Below, piece by piece: positions 44,301-53,868 of a DNA stretch of 64,000 nucleotides. Origin of the DNA: a virus; the IMG/VR virus record IMGVR_UViG_3300012685_000002, positions 1 through 64,000 of that record; one strand, written 5' to 3'. The position numbers and the translations under genes are program-made. The notes beneath the pieces are model-generated. The model saw nothing but the letters and a program-made list of their open reading frames with translations, did no database searches and was not told the DNA's origin. Numbering within the stretch: the stretch's first letter is position 1; each line of letters begins with the position of its first letter.

Positions 44301-47300
44301 CCTTCGCTTCCTCCCAGGTGTCATAGGTCGTGCGCAACCGGTCGATCTCCATGGAGTCTGGCGATCCCTTCGCCAGCTTCATGCCGTGCTGAGTGAGATC
44401 GTTGACCACTTCCAAGGAGCGACGGTTGTACCGGCTCTGCTCTGAGTTGGCCAGGTCCACCATGTTCAGGAACATCTTCGTGAGCGGATGACGGGCCGCC
44501 TTCTTGATGGGCGTCACGCCGTACTCCGTGAACAGGCCAATGTCGTGGGCCCCTGGGTACTCGACCTTCACCTCGCCTGGCAGATCAGCCTTGTCCAGCC
44601 AGCTGAAGTAGCCGAGCTCCGAGCTGATCTTCTTCGCCACCCGTGCCACGTTCGGATCGAGATAGCGCTGCTTGATTGCTTCCTGGATGACCCGGGCCAT
44701 AGGGGCGTGCTTGGAGACCCCCAGGGCCTTCCGCAGCGCTTCCTCGTCCTTGATGTCGTAGCGGAGCAGGCCCGCGTGGGCCTTGGCCAGGAGATCACCG
44801 AAGGGCGTGTCCCCGAGCTGCTGACGGTAGTGCCGCTCCGCTGCGATGCGGAAGGGCTTCTCTAGCTCTGGGTTCACGGCCCGGATGGCGTTGAGCACGT
44901 TCTGCTCCGTCTCCAGTGGCGTGAGCGAGCGTGTGGGCTTCACCGCAGGCTCCGGTGTCTCCGAGCTGATCCACAGGGAGCGGTTGTAGAGATCCAGCAG
45001 GCCGTCTACGGCTTCCTGGGGACCTGCGAGACTGTTGTTCTCCAGCGGCACGAGCTGCTGCGCGTACTCGAAGGCCTTGCCCGCGATGGCCTGATTGAGC
45101 ACTTCCCGGTCACGGCTGCCCAGGAGACCGAGTTCCTGCTCCACCTTGCCGAAGCCAATGTCCGGCTCACCCTTGAAGTACTCGCCGTAGCGGCCTTCTC
45201 GGATCAGCTGGGCGATGGCATAGTCGTGCTCATCCCGTGTACGGAACTTGGAGGGTTCCACGAGATCCCGGTTGACCGTCATCTCCGAGCCATCGGGGAA
45301 CTTGATGGGACGCTCGGTGGATGCCAGATCGAAGGGCAGGATCTGCACCACTTGACCCGTCGGCTGATACGTGCCAAGGGAGAGCTTGTCCGTGGAGAAC
45401 TGGGCTGGGCCACTCTCGCCGGTCTCCTGCGCCTTCCGCCAGGCCTCGGTCCACTTGCTCCAGGCTGCTTCCTGCGCGGCAGCCTTGGCGGCGGCATCGA
45501 ACTCCCGGAAGGCTCCCTGGCCCTTCACGCCGAGCACATGGGCGTAGAGGAACTGGGCGTCATCGGGGACGTGTTGCACAGCTCCAGACGTGTGCATGTC
45601 CGGGCCGAGCTCCAGAGCACCCCACTCATCCTCCGTGAAGAGTTCTCCCAAGCTGACGTGCGTGATGAACTGATCCGTCTTGGGCGTGGGGGCGTTCATC
45701 CCCTTCGTGTACTTCACGTTCGGGAGATCCACACTGGATGGATCAATGGATTGCGGGTTCGGGTTGGGCATCATGTCTTCGACATCTGGGATGCCGAGAG
45801 CGGCCCGCCAGCTCTTGGAGAACGGTGGCACGCCCATGTGCTCGCGGTAGATGTCCGCGAAGTCATTGATGTACTCCAACACTGGGTCCGGGACGACTCG
45901 TTGCAGGTTCACGGCGTCCTTGATGATCTCCTTCAAGTTGGACTCCACCAGCTTGAGAGCCTTCATCTTGGTGACGGTACGGAAGACCTTCCGAGCTTCG
46001 AGCTGGCCCGTCTCTGGGTTCCGCACGTTCACGACCTTGCCGGTGTACTCCTTCCGTGGCGGAACTTCGACGTACGCCCCAGCCTGCTTCGCGAGCTTGT
46101 CCGTGCTCGGGAGATCAGCGAAGCGCTTGGCGAGGGAGAGATCACCCTCTCCGGTCTGGGTCTCCCGGAAGCCCTGCGCACGAGCCCAGGCGTCGAGCTG
46201 CTCCTGACTATCGAAGGCCTGACGGTCCTTCTGGTTGAAGTAGGTGCTGCCACCCTCTGCGTCCTGATGCTGCTCCAGGATCTCCGCGATGATCTTGTTC
46301 TGCTCAGGCGTGTACAGGTTCCGGTTGGGATAGTCTGGGTTGAACTCTTGGGGCGATGGCATCTGGAGCTTCTGCTCGACCGTGGCTTCCAGCTTCCCAG
46401 CGACCGAAGGACGCACGCGCAGCTGGACATTCGGGTTCTGGGCGTGCACCCAATCCGAGCTGGCGAGATACGTGTTCGCGGGGATGTAGCCGTGCTGACC
46501 GTGATAGGCTTCCACCTCTTCCTCGGTCTGAGCCTGCACGGTAGCCTCCCGCAGGGGACGACCCTGGGGATCAATGGGCGTCATCTCGTAGTAGGTCTCC
46601 TGCGTGGGCGTGATCGGACCCTCGCCGTAGCGCCCATGGGTCCCTGGACGGTTGCGCTTCACCACGAAGAGCCGCTGTCCAGGAATGTTCTTGCTCCGCG
46701 AGACCATGATCTTGTCGGTCATGGCCCGCTCAGCGGCGGCAGGCATATCCGCGAGCATGGCATGGTAGAAGTTCTTGGTGGCCTCCGTAAGGCCCTGCTG
46801 CTCGAACTCCGCGTGGCGCGCCTGCATGTTCTCGTCCAGCAGCGCAGCGGCCTCAAGGGTCTTATCGACCACCCCTGCTACCTCGGGCTGCAGGAAGTAG
46901 CTGGCCACATCTTCCTTGGCGAGCTCCGCAGCCTTGGCCGCACGAGTTGTCTCCGCTTCCAGGAAGGCGACGCCATCGTTCGTGGCCACGGCGTTGGCCG
47001 CTGCCACATGCGCCACACGAGCTTCCGTAGCCGTCTGGGCGATCTCATGATCCACCTTGGCGTTCAGGTTGATCAAGTTCTTGAGGTAGCTCGTCTGCTC
47101 CTCTTGGCCCATGAACTGCAGCCACGTATCCGCCCGCTGCGCCTGCTTGATGAGCTCATCGGCGATGCGGTAGACACGGCCCACGTTGAAGACATCCGGT
47201 GGGAGGTTGACCGGGGAGGAGTACTTCTCCACGACACCCTTACCGCCCAGTGCCCGAATGGCGCTCTTGGCGTTCCCGCTGTACCGCTCCATGGGCGCGA

Positions 47301-49812
47301 GATCTGCTGGGACTTCCAGGCCGTACATCTTCGTCACGCCTTCCTGGATCTCTGGAGGCAGGACATGGGGTGTCATGGACAACTGTCCCTTCGGCGTGGC
47401 GCGGTCAGCGACGAGCGCCTTCAGGTTCTCTGGCGAGAGGGGACCGTTCTGCCAGGCCTGTTCGAAGGCGTCCTTGTTGGCGTTCTGCACGCGGAAGAAG
47501 AGCATCTTGTGGCCCTTCTCGGGCAGCGAGCCAGGCGTGAAGTCCACGATCTGCCGGAGCGAGGCCGGACGCGGAGCGCCGGGCTCGATCCCTTGCTCGG
47601 CTGCGTACTTCTCGAAGCGGGCACGGGCCACCGCGACATCTTCGTCCTTCAGGATGCCTTGGTCACGGAGACGGTAGGCGGCTTGGAGGGCACCCTCGAT
47701 GTCCGAGACAGGCCGCTCATCCGTCGAGCGGGCCAAGTCTGCGCGGGCCACGGTCTTCGTCTTCCCACCACGGGTCCGGACCTTGGCGAGATCCTGGCTG
47801 ACCCCAGTGACCGTGACGGCCTCACCGGTGTTCGTGACTGCCTTGGCATCCGGGATCGGGACAATCGCGGCTTCGTTCGGCTTGGCTTCCAGCTGCTGCT
47901 CGAACTGGTGAGTGGAGGCCGTCGTCTCGTCATCGCCCACTTCCAGGAAGGAGGCAATCTCCTCGGAGGAGATGTCACCGCCACGCTTGCGGACACCGGC
48001 ACGGGCGTTCTGGAGATCCACGGTCTCGACCTTCCCCGTGGTGCCATCCTTCATGCGCACGGTGGTACCAGCCTTGGGGACCGGGGTGAGCTCTGCTGCA
48101 TCCACGTACATCGGCACCGCATCGGGGGCCGAGACATCGCGCACCATGGTCATGCCGAAGCCGACCCGGTCCACGATCTTCACGAGCTTGCCGTTGTAGA
48201 GCGCGTTGGACTGGCGGCGGAGACCCTTGTAGTTAGCGAGGTTCGCCTTTCGCACCCGATCCGTGATCTTCGCGTGGACGGCGTCTGGGACATCGTTCTT
48301 GGCGTAGAAGCGGATACGGTCAGCGAGATCCCGGTTGCCGTCAATCGCGAGCTGGGAAGCTTCCCGCATGACGCCCGCTTCACCCCAGGTCGGCTTGATG
48401 GAGCGGACGGTCTCGATGGCGGCGGCTTCGGTCTCGAAGGATGTCTTGGCGCCGATGCTCTGCTCCAGGCCGAGCACCTTCTCCAGCGCAGCGACACGGC
48501 CACCGGCGGTGATCCGCTCATCCTCGGGGAGTGTCGGGTCCACCATGATCCGCTTGATGGTCATGAGTTCCCGCTGCAAGTTCTCCGCACCGTTCTTCAT
48601 GCGGAGCTTGTTCATCAAGCGACCACCCTGCGTGTTGAAGTACATCGCCCCGATGCCGTTCATCTTGTCGGCATCAGGCTGGAGCTCGCGCGGCAGGGAC
48701 TGGGGGTTGGTGGGCGTCGCGGCTTCCGTGGCGGCCGCCACTGCTTGTCCCTCAGGGCTCTGCGTGGCCTGCTGCTGCGTCCGGGCGAGCAAGTCCTTGG
48801 CGTAGTTCCGCTGCGCCACCTCATCCGGTGTCTTTGCCCAGCGCCACTGACCGGTCGTGGGGTCCTTCGTCCGCCACTTGATGGCTCCAGTCTTGAGCTG
48901 CACCGCTTGCTTCCCGTCGATGACCATGCCCGGGCCGGGGACGAACTGGGACATATCTCCACGGACCTGGCTCTCCAAGACCGTGGCTGCTGGGGCCGCC
49001 ATCCGTGGGGACATCGGCTGGCCACCGTTGTAGAGCTTCGGGAGCAGCCAGCTGGCGATCTTTCCAGCACCCCAGTTGAATGCGCCGAACGTGCCACCGA
49101 AGGCGAGGTTCATGGGGTCGCGCATGCCTCTGAGGCCTGCTTGGCCGACATCTGTGGCGTTCAGCGGTGCATGACCAGGGAGCAGGGAGCTCTCGGCTTG
49201 CTCGACCGCTGCGTTCGCACCACCGAAGATGGAGCCAATCCCCATGCCCTTCGCGATGGAGCCGAGGAGTGGCTCTGGACCGATACCCGCGCCTGCTGCG
49301 CCACCCGCCATGCCAAGCGGCACGAGGACACCGAGTTGCGCGAGCATCGGAGCGATCTGGAGCACGAGCTTCTCACGTTCGTTCGCAGGATTCAACTCGC
49401 CAGCCTCAACTGCGCGTTCGACACCCACGCCAGTCAGGCCGCCTGTGACAGCACTCCGAATACCTGCCGCGAGCACCCGGGACATGCGGACGAACTGCTC
49501 GCTTGGGAGCAACTTCGTGTCACCAGGATTGTTCTTGGGATCGGTCAGATCCAGTGCAGTCCCGCCAGGAGCCACCGTGCCCTCTGTCGTCTCTTGGCTC
49601 GTGGCATTGCCTTGGCCCATGCCGAAGAGCTCCGCGAAGAATGGAGCGAAGCCGAGGGGAGGGCCATAGGGACTGCCGATGATCTGCCGATGCAGAAGTG
49701 CCTGCTGCGGGCCGTGTTGCGTGACCTTGGCGGCTACAGCCTTCAAGATGGGATCGAAGATGTTGTGCGGAGCAGGAGGACCTTGTGGGTCCTGATCGTC
49801 ATACGAGGGCAT
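41317..49812 (-). CDS. Giant virion protein (2831 aa), probable ejected internal protein
   Basis: By far the largest gene. Starts MPSYDDQDPQGPPAPHNIFD. About 150-205 is Gly/Ala-rich and hydrophobic (LGVLVPLGMAGGAAGAGIG), and about 2490-2520 has another apolar stretch (MLAALGGATGLMAHPIISYLG), so membrane contact is possible. The middle has long charged helices. No RNA polymerase, protease or nuclease motif is evident. Position after tail-tube-like and small Gly-rich genes matches podovirus internal (ejection) proteins. Function inferred. Confidence 0.72.
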   Translation of the reverse strand: MPSYDDQDPQGPPAPHNIFDPILKAVAAKVTQHGPQQALLHRQIIGSPYGPPLGFAPFFAELFGMGQGNATSQETTEGTVAPGGTALDLTDPKNNPGDTKLLPSEQFVRMSRVLAAGIRSAVTGGLTGVGVERAVEAGELNPANEREKLVLQIAPMLAQLGVLVPLGMAGGAAGAGIGPEPLLGSIAKGMGIGSIFGGANAAVEQAESSLLPGHAPLNATDVGQAGLRGMRDPMNLAFGGTFGAFNWGAGKIASWLLPKLYNGGQPMSPRMAAPAATVLESQVRGDMSQFVPGPGMVIDGKQAVQLKTGAIKWRTKDPTTGQWRWAKTPDEVAQRNYAKDLLARTQQQATQSPEGQAVAAATEAATPTNPQSLPRELQPDADKMNGIGAMYFNTQGGRLMNKLRMKNGAENLQRELMTIKRIMVDPTLPEDERITAGGRVAALEKVLGLEQSIGAKTSFETEAAAIETVRSIKPTWGEAGVMREASQLAIDGNRDLADRIRFYAKNDVPDAVHAKITDRVRKANLANYKGLRRQSNALYNGKLVKIVDRVGFGMTMVRDVSAPDAVPMYVDAAELTPVPKAGTTVRMKDGTTGKVETVDLQNARAGVRKRGGDISSEEIASFLEVGDDETTASTHQFEQQLEAKPNEAAIVPIPDAKAVTNTGEAVTVTGVSQDLAKVRTRGGKTKTVARADLARSTDERPVSDIEGALQAAYRLRDQGILKDEDVAVARARFEKYAAEQGIEPGAPRPASLRQIVDFTPGSLPEKGHKMLFFRVQNANKDAFEQAWQNGPLSPENLKALVADRATPKGQLSMTPHVLPPEIQEGVTKMYGLEVPADLAPMERYSGNAKSAIRALGGKGVVEKYSSPVNLPPDVFNVGRVYRIADELIKQAQRADTWLQFMGQEEQTSYLKNLINLNAKVDHEIAQTATEARVAHVAAANAVATNDGVAFLEAETTRAAKAAELAKEDVASYFLQPEVAGVVDKTLEAAALLDENMQARHAEFEQQGLTEATKNFYHAMLADMPAAAERAMTDKIMVSRSKNIPGQRLFVVKRNRPGTHGRYGEGPITPTQETYYEMTPIDPQGRPLREATVQAQTEEEVEAYHGQHGYIPANTYLASSDWVHAQNPNVQLRVRPSVAGKLEATVEQKLQMPSPQEFNPDYPNRNLYTPEQNKIIAEILEQHQDAEGGSTYFNQKDRQAFDSQEQLDAWARAQGFRETQTGEGDLSLAKRFADLPSTDKLAKQAGAYVEVPPRKEYTGKVVNVRNPETGQLEARKVFRTVTKMKALKLVESNLKEIIKDAVNLQRVVPDPVLEYINDFADIYREHMGVPPFSKSWRAALGIPDVEDMMPNPNPQSIDPSSVDLPNVKYTKGMNAPTPKTDQFITHVSLGELFTEDEWGALELGPDMHTSGAVQHVPDDAQFLYAHVLGVKGQGAFREFDAAAKAAAQEAAWSKWTEAWRKAQETGESGPAQFSTDKLSLGTYQPTGQVVQILPFDLASTERPIKFPDGSEMTVNRDLVEPSKFRTRDEHDYAIAQLIREGRYGEYFKGEPDIGFGKVEQELGLLGSRDREVLNQAIAGKAFEYAQQLVPLENNSLAGPQEAVDGLLDLYNRSLWISSETPEPAVKPTRSLTPLETEQNVLNAIRAVNPELEKPFRIAAERHYRQQLGDTPFGDLLAKAHAGLLRYDIKDEEALRKALGVSKHAPMARVIQEAIKQRYLDPNVARVAKKISSELGYFSWLDKADLPGEVKVEYPGAHDIGLFTEYGVTPIKKAARHPLTKMFLNMVDLANSEQSRYNRRSLEVVNDLTQHGMKLAKGSPDSMEIDRLRTTYDTWEEAKAAGVDEKYHYPFLRAVKFYDEGMEDHIRDAMQKGIQPKYIDMDAINAEREKGSAAIGKLESWLHEHGVDVNRMMPGFAVLTKEKIPDIGFQGEVETGRFTHDEIEAFLQLRRQYANAKELPPGTDQRFTRDFDFWKRYGRKRYVSHVQNGNIGLFINRGGQELIAGFAPSFHEAAFTFRDLVEQGHISPAEADGAVFRPVGKVVDPTDARILQASRKEWNRAMKAFADHIGADGEDVKGIFIPQKVGPTPEQKAPALGTLQSAKPRVANLPRPHPDFVDDMIAYNARIGRAQYNFKVAKAWQVLQNDQLDRTLSAQAGVPELSTMPNLKRDMDEYARSALGEYTTMDKISDWVQRWATMSWAAPMEGFKKLGAQIGLSDGSPLSWGDILNSETYHRKFASRARASSTVSYNALRKLVINPASALYNATQFHVYAAPFARGANEFERFVNANTAWKDGINLWYNNTFGGGPPEHLKGIWPLIHEIGPDLMPSKQLAGGSGSSWGDVAGTFPQRAGKNLWDYSTDVGKWMGMLAFNGGEQSGRFATVVMELKGYLEEHGVNWRDPKAIAAHPDIASEAMFSAKRLMEKTFFKYDALGMPKMFSKLGPAGRLLFQFKPFIIQATGYEYDLWRAAIQNKPEAWGQLGRHVGMLAALGGATGLMAHPIISYLGALVKFLTPGRPDVIHMAGHSIPLNVDGLEAISENARQQSMTGEERINNTMRYRWQDLLNYGILGSAFHVATGNRLGVSGQDITPDFSDFPHWLVSEAGPTFSLYPQLAQAWGKYLSTGRGTGRAMLGGAAGMLASHLISSKLTGGAPLPFSGATGGLVGAWLASKSADNPFGDFLFKSKEGKQLVFNLVPAMARNAYKTWEIYNHGNITNLDGEPQQVPYENRTEEMAAMLAGFSTIRREEYQAVNSFENSLAASYNTTREIVTNSMAVALKEGNTEEAWRIFLKAQHMGVYIPESAVQTRLQDLTQEAMTTMQQHQNAVTRYTQP

Positions 49813-49869
49813 CGCGGTTCCTAGGTTTCCGTGTACAGCTAGTAGTATACTAGATAGGTATTTAGATAG
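49813..49869. promoter_or_regulatory. AT-rich spacer with inverted repeat before the giant gene
   Basis: Contains CTAGTA-TAC-TACTAG and a TATACT hexamer, in contrast to GC-rich surroundings. A -35 is not clear, so promoter status is open. Confidence 0.35.
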
Positions 49870-51681
49870 CTACTCCTTCTTAGGCTTCTCTTCTGCTCCA
49901 GGCTTGGCCGTCGCAGTCGAGGCGGCAGCCGCTGCGGGCACGTTGCCCAGTGCGGCACCCAACGCATCCTCTCGACCGGCTGTGGCCATCTGGATCAGCT
50001 GGAAGCGGAGCATGTTGATGAGCGTGGGCCGTTGGCCTTGTGGCGCACCCTCGATGGCGTGCACGGCCAAGAGCAGCTCATTGCGCGAGTTGGGGTCGAG
50101 CATGAAGGTTGTGTCCGACGCGAGCTTCTTGAGTTGCGAGATGACATGATCGGTCGAGCCCGTAGAGAGCGAGTCGATGATCATCCGGGACTCGGCGAAC
50201 GAAGTCGGGTTCGCCTTCACCTTGTCGTGGATGGCCTGGTAGAGCGCCCGGCCACCGTTGCTCATGCCCACTTGGTTGACTGGGGCCGTGCCACGGGATG
50301 GAGCACCCTTGGCCCCCATGACTTCTGCTGGGCCAGCCGGGATGATCAGATTCTTGCTGCCACTGGTGGGCGTCGGGGGCGTCCGCTGATTGGCCGCCGG
50401 ACCCTCGCCACCCTCGTTGTACTGCGGGCCCACGAAGATGTCCCCTGCAGGGTTGTAGTTGGGCGAGCTGGGATCAGTGGCTCCAGGGATGCCGCCCGCA
50501 CTCTGGCCACGCATCGCCGGGAAGACACGAGTCTTCAGGTAGTCCTTGACGAGCTGGCTCGTTGGATACGGAGCACCGTTGCGACCACCCCATTCCATGT
50601 TGTCCGGCGAGCCATAGGACATGGCGTACTTCATCGCCTGGAGGAGCGGATCGTTGGACTGCAGGGCCGAGATTGCCTTGGCCATGTCGAGATCGTTGCC
50701 ATGGAAGGTGACGTACTTCCCGTCCGGTGTCTGCAACAGATTCCACCGTGCGGCCAAGCGGGCGGCGATAGCCACCTCGCTGGTGATTGCCTCCGATGGA
50801 GAGGCCGTGCGCATCGACTGCATCGAGCGGTTGAAGTCTTCCGTCGATGGGAAGAACGAAGTGGCGTAGCGGACCTGTGGCGCCAATGCCAGCGCCCGCT
50901 GCATCTTCTCTTCGACATCCTTCCGCAAGGCCGCGTTCTCGGGCCGCTGGAAGATCGGGTCACGCAGCATGCCGAGATACTGGGGCAGCTTCGAGAAGGT
51001 GAAGATGTCCTGGAAGTTCCGGGTCAAGTGACCGGGATTCTTCGGGTCCTGGGCGAAGGCAATCTTGTTCGCGAGCTCCATGAACTCGGGGCCGGGCGTG
51101 TTGAGCTGCTGAATCCGCTGATCGACACGGAGCTCTTCGAACTGTGCTTCTCGCTGCTGCATCTCACGGATCGGCATCTCCAAGCCCATGGCAGAGGCGA
51201 CTTCTGGCAGCTCACCTTCCGTCACGGGTGCAGACTGACCCTTGAAGCCCATACGCTTGCGGGCATCGTCGATGTAGCCCTGGATGTCCTTGGCGACCGG
51301 GAGACCGTAGCGCTTGGCCCCGGTGAGCGCCTCAGGGGTGTAGTAGTCCTCACCGTTGAGAGAGTACTTGGCTGCTGCACCCGCACGGGCGAGGTTGCTC
51401 CGAGTCTCTGCATCGAGGGAGCTGCCTGGGACCACTTGGCCTGTCTGAATCTCTGAACGCTGCTTGGCCAGGGCCATCGGGCCTGTGAACTTGAGCTCCG
51501 ACTCCCGCTGGATGTCCTGCTCCTGCGAGTACTTCTGCAGCTCCCGCTTCTGGGCCATCTTCTGGAAGGGCAGCTGAAAGAGCTCGCTCATCCCCACGTC
51601 CAGGGCGCCACGGAAGGCTTCCTGGATCGGGGAGTACCGGATCGGCGGGAAAGAGAACTGGGGTGGTTGGAGCGGAGCCAT
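49870..51681 (-). CDS. Structural or internal virion protein (603 aa)
   Basis: Helical N-terminal half with many charged residues (QREAQFEELRVDQRIQQL), then GPQYNEGGEGPAANQRTPPT linker and a helical C-terminal domain ending in Ala/Lys-rich tail. Lies in the internal-protein position; no enzyme motif seen. Confidence 0.68.
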   Translation of the reverse strand: MAPLQPPQFSFPPIRYSPIQEAFRGALDVGMSELFQLPFQKMAQKRELQKYSQEQDIQRESELKFTGPMALAKQRSEIQTGQVVPGSSLDAETRSNLARAGAAAKYSLNGEDYYTPEALTGAKRYGLPVAKDIQGYIDDARKRMGFKGQSAPVTEGELPEVASAMGLEMPIREMQQREAQFEELRVDQRIQQLNTPGPEFMELANKIAFAQDPKNPGHLTRNFQDIFTFSKLPQYLGMLRDPIFQRPENAALRKDVEEKMQRALALAPQVRYATSFFPSTEDFNRSMQSMRTASPSEAITSEVAIAARLAARWNLLQTPDGKYVTFHGNDLDMAKAISALQSNDPLLQAMKYAMSYGSPDNMEWGGRNGAPYPTSQLVKDYLKTRVFPAMRGQSAGGIPGATDPSSPNYNPAGDIFVGPQYNEGGEGPAANQRTPPTPTSGSKNLIIPAGPAEVMGAKGAPSRGTAPVNQVGMSNGGRALYQAIHDKVKANPTSFAESRMIIDSLSTGSTDHVISQLKKLASDTTFMLDPNSRNELLLAVHAIEGAPQGQRPTLINMLRFQLIQMATAGREDALGAALGNVPAAAAASTATAKPGAEEKPKKE

Positions 51682-51944
51682 TAGTACCCTTTGAGCGCGT
51701 TAGTGATGGGCGTCTGTGGCGACAGCTTCTGGGTGAAGGCCTTCATGATCGGACTGTTCAAGGTCTCTTGCTCCGTGCTGAGGTTCTTCTGCGAGTTCCG
51801 TCCCTTGAAGAGCTTCGAGCCCGTGGAGCCCGCGCTCTTCCGACCGAAGCCCGGGAAGGCACCCTTGGGCGTGTTCTTGGCCTTGTCCATCTTCTTCGCC
51901 ATGTCCGCGAGCACGCTCAGCTGGCCCGAGCCTTGGGAAGCCAT
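51681..51944 (-). CDS. Small basic virion-block protein (87 aa)
   Basis: MASQGSGQLSVLADMAKKMD then Lys/Gly/Ser-rich, ends QKLSPQTPITNALKGY. Overlaps neighbours by single bases at TAATG junctions. No family recognised. Confidence 0.62.
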   Translation of the reverse strand: MASQGSGQLSVLADMAKKMDKAKNTPKGAFPGFGRKSAGSTGSKLFKGRNSQKNLSTEQETLNSPIMKAFTQKLSPQTPITNALKGY

Positions 51945-52690
51945 TAGTAGCCTCCCAGCGAGGGGAAGTACTCACGGCCTGGACGACCACCCGGCATCGG
52001 CGGCGGAGTGAACTGCTGTGGCTGCCCTTTCGAGGCCTCTCCACGCTGCTTCATGTAGTTATCCAGGAAGCTCTTGAGGATCGGGTTCATGCTCTTGGCG
52101 GGCTCGGCGGCACCAGGACCACCGCTGCCCACCGCGTTACCACCAGGACCGATGGTGCCACCGCCCACCGTGTTCCCTGGAGGCGCGGCAGCAAAGGTCG
52201 AGCCACCGTAGCCACCACCGCCTCCAGCGACACTGTTGGCCATGGAACTCATGCCGCCCATGCCTTGCGTGAGGTTTCCCATGCCTGCAGCGTGCACAGC
52301 TGGATGCCAGCCAGACCAGCCAACGGGAGGTGCCGTGACGCCTCCTGCAGCGGCAGTGCCGCTCGGGAGGCCTTCGCTCACAGCAGCAATCGGATTACCG
52401 CTGGCAGCCCCGGCACCCGCACCAGCACCCGCACCACCACCGATGCCGAATGCGTGTGCAATAGCTGGACCGCCGAAGTAAGCCCCTGCCGCCAAAGCTC
52501 CCAACTTCGCATTGTTACCCCACTCTGTACCGAGGTTCTTGAGTCCCTTCCCTTGCAGCAAATCTCCGCCCATCTTGAACGGATTCGTCAGGGGAGGCAA
52601 ATGGAGCGCCTTCAGGGCCATGTTCGGCAAGAAGTCCGTCACGTCGCCGAAGCCTGAGAAGAGCTTACCGAGAGTGCCGAGAATGGCCAT
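51944..52690 (-). CDS. Gly/Ala-rich internal virion-type protein
   Basis: 248 residues; hydrophobic start (LGTLGKLFSGFGDVTDFLP), then GIGGGAGAGAGAGAASGNP and other Gly runs, and a charged C-terminus. Resembles ejected pore-type proteins in composition. Inferred. Confidence 0.65.
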   Translation of the reverse strand: MAILGTLGKLFSGFGDVTDFLPNMALKALHLPPLTNPFKMGGDLLQGKGLKNLGTEWGNNAKLGALAAGAYFGGPAIAHAFGIGGGAGAGAGAGAASGNPIAAVSEGLPSGTAAAGGVTAPPVGWSGWHPAVHAAGMGNLTQGMGGMSSMANSVAGGGGGYGGSTFAAAPPGNTVGGGTIGPGGNAVGSGGPGAAEPAKSMNPILKSFLDNYMKQRGEASKGQPQQFTPPPMPGGRPGREYFPSLGGY

Positions 52691-52698
52691 GCGTCACC

Positions 52699-53343
52699 TT
52701 ACAGTGGGCCGAAGCCGAGACCGAGGAGTCCGCCCTTGGGAACACTCTTGCCCGCAAGACCGAGCTGACCGATGCTGCCCGCGCCCGAGAAGAGCGACTG
52801 GATCAGATCCATGATGTTCTGGTTCGTCTCGCCGAAGGCGCTCCCGAGCAGGGAGCGGCGTTGCTGCTCCAGGTTCCCGGCTTGCGTGGAGAAGAAGTTG
52901 GAGATGTCCGAGACACCCTGGTTCAGGATGCCGTTCTCTCCACGCTCCGCACCGCTGGGGGCGAAGCCTTGTCCAGCCACCTTGCCACGAGCACCAGCGA
53001 TCTGTCCAGCGATCTGACCACCGGGCTTGAAGAGATTGTTCGCGAAGCCCTGTGTGGCCGTGAGGGCCTGGTTGAAGCTCGCCGAAGGATCGAGGATCGA
53101 GCTCATGAAGGAGTTGCCGATAGGACCCTGCGCGCTGATCTGCTGGTTCAGGAACGGCGTGAACATCTGGCTAAGGATGTCTTCCATCGACTTGCCAGCG
53201 TTCTTGGGATCACTCAGGCCACCCTTCTTTCCAGCGCCAGGGATGCCCGTGTAACTCGTGGTGTCCCACGGCGTCTTGAACTGCGGATAGCCCCCACCAC
53301 TGTTCGGTGCGGTCGAGTTGATCAATGGCATCTGTGGCGGCAT
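52699..53343 (-). CDS. Virion-block protein, Gly/Gln-rich
   Basis: 214 residues with alternating apolar and Gly-rich parts (GGQIAGQIAGARGKVAG, LGLAGKSVPKGGLLGLG) and a helical middle (NIMDLIQSLFSG). No family recognised. Confidence 0.65.
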   Translation of the reverse strand: MPPQMPLINSTAPNSGGGYPQFKTPWDTTSYTGIPGAGKKGGLSDPKNAGKSMEDILSQMFTPFLNQQISAQGPIGNSFMSSILDPSASFNQALTATQGFANNLFKPGGQIAGQIAGARGKVAGQGFAPSGAERGENGILNQGVSDISNFFSTQAGNLEQQRRSLLGSAFGETNQNIMDLIQSLFSGAGSIGQLGLAGKSVPKGGLLGLGFGPL

Positions 53344-53376
53344 AGTCCCTCACTTGATGCGGTAAGTATAGCTCAA

Positions 53377-53868
53377 CTATAGCTCTACCTCAATGCCCGC
53401 GATGATGTCGGCCGTGGTAGGCGTCCAGCCGACGGTGCTGTAGCGGATGTCCAGGCTGTCTCCCGCCTTGAAGAGCATGTTCTCGGTCGTGGGAGCCTGG
53501 GACGCCTTGTAGGTAGTATTCACCGCATCAAGGATCGCCGTGAGCGTGCCCAGCTGAGCACCGTTCTTGAAGACCTTGGCGGTGAGCGTGCCTGCTGTCC
53601 GGGCCGGTGTGCACTTCACCCAGAGGGTCCAGACCCAGCCATCCCGGGGGCAGATCCACTCGTCGATACCGGCGGTCTGGATACGGGTGAGTTGCTGGTT
53701 GGTGGTGGTACCCCCCACCACGTTGAAGAACCACATGTCCACCATGTAGATACTCCGGGCAGACTGGGCATAGGTCTGCTCGAAGAAGGTGCGGGTCTCA
53801 GGATCGAGTCCCTGGGGGATGGAGGGGGCCTTCCGGGTACCCCGACGGCCTGGGGGAGTGGGGATCAT
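53377..53868 (-). CDS. Beta-rich virion protein (163 aa)
   Basis: Strands such as DGWVWTLWVKCTPARTAGTL and DSLDIRYSTVGWT, typical of a jelly-roll-like tail or decoration domain. TAATG junction with the gene upstream suggests coupling. Confidence 0.68.
   Translation of the reverse strand: MIPTPPGRRGTRKAPSIPQGLDPETRTFFEQTYAQSARSIYMVDMWFFNVVGGTTTNQQLTRIQTAGIDEWICPRDGWVWTLWVKCTPARTAGTLTAKVFKNGAQLGTLTAILDAVNTTYKASQAPTTENMLFKAGDSLDIRYSTVGWTPTTADIIAGIEVEL

Noticed and set aside
42367-44445. 692-codon plus-strand frame
   Set aside because: Antisense shadow of the giant virion gene, same reasons.
41317-49812. N4-type virion RNA polymerase
   Set aside because: Length suggested it, but no HD- or K-containing polymerase motifs could be found by eye.
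45226-49824. 1532-codon open frame on the plus strand
   Set aside because: It lies exactly antisense to the 2831-aa virion gene, has no SD and reads as a His/Leu/Arg-rich mirror of it. Long antisense frames are common in GC-rich genes.
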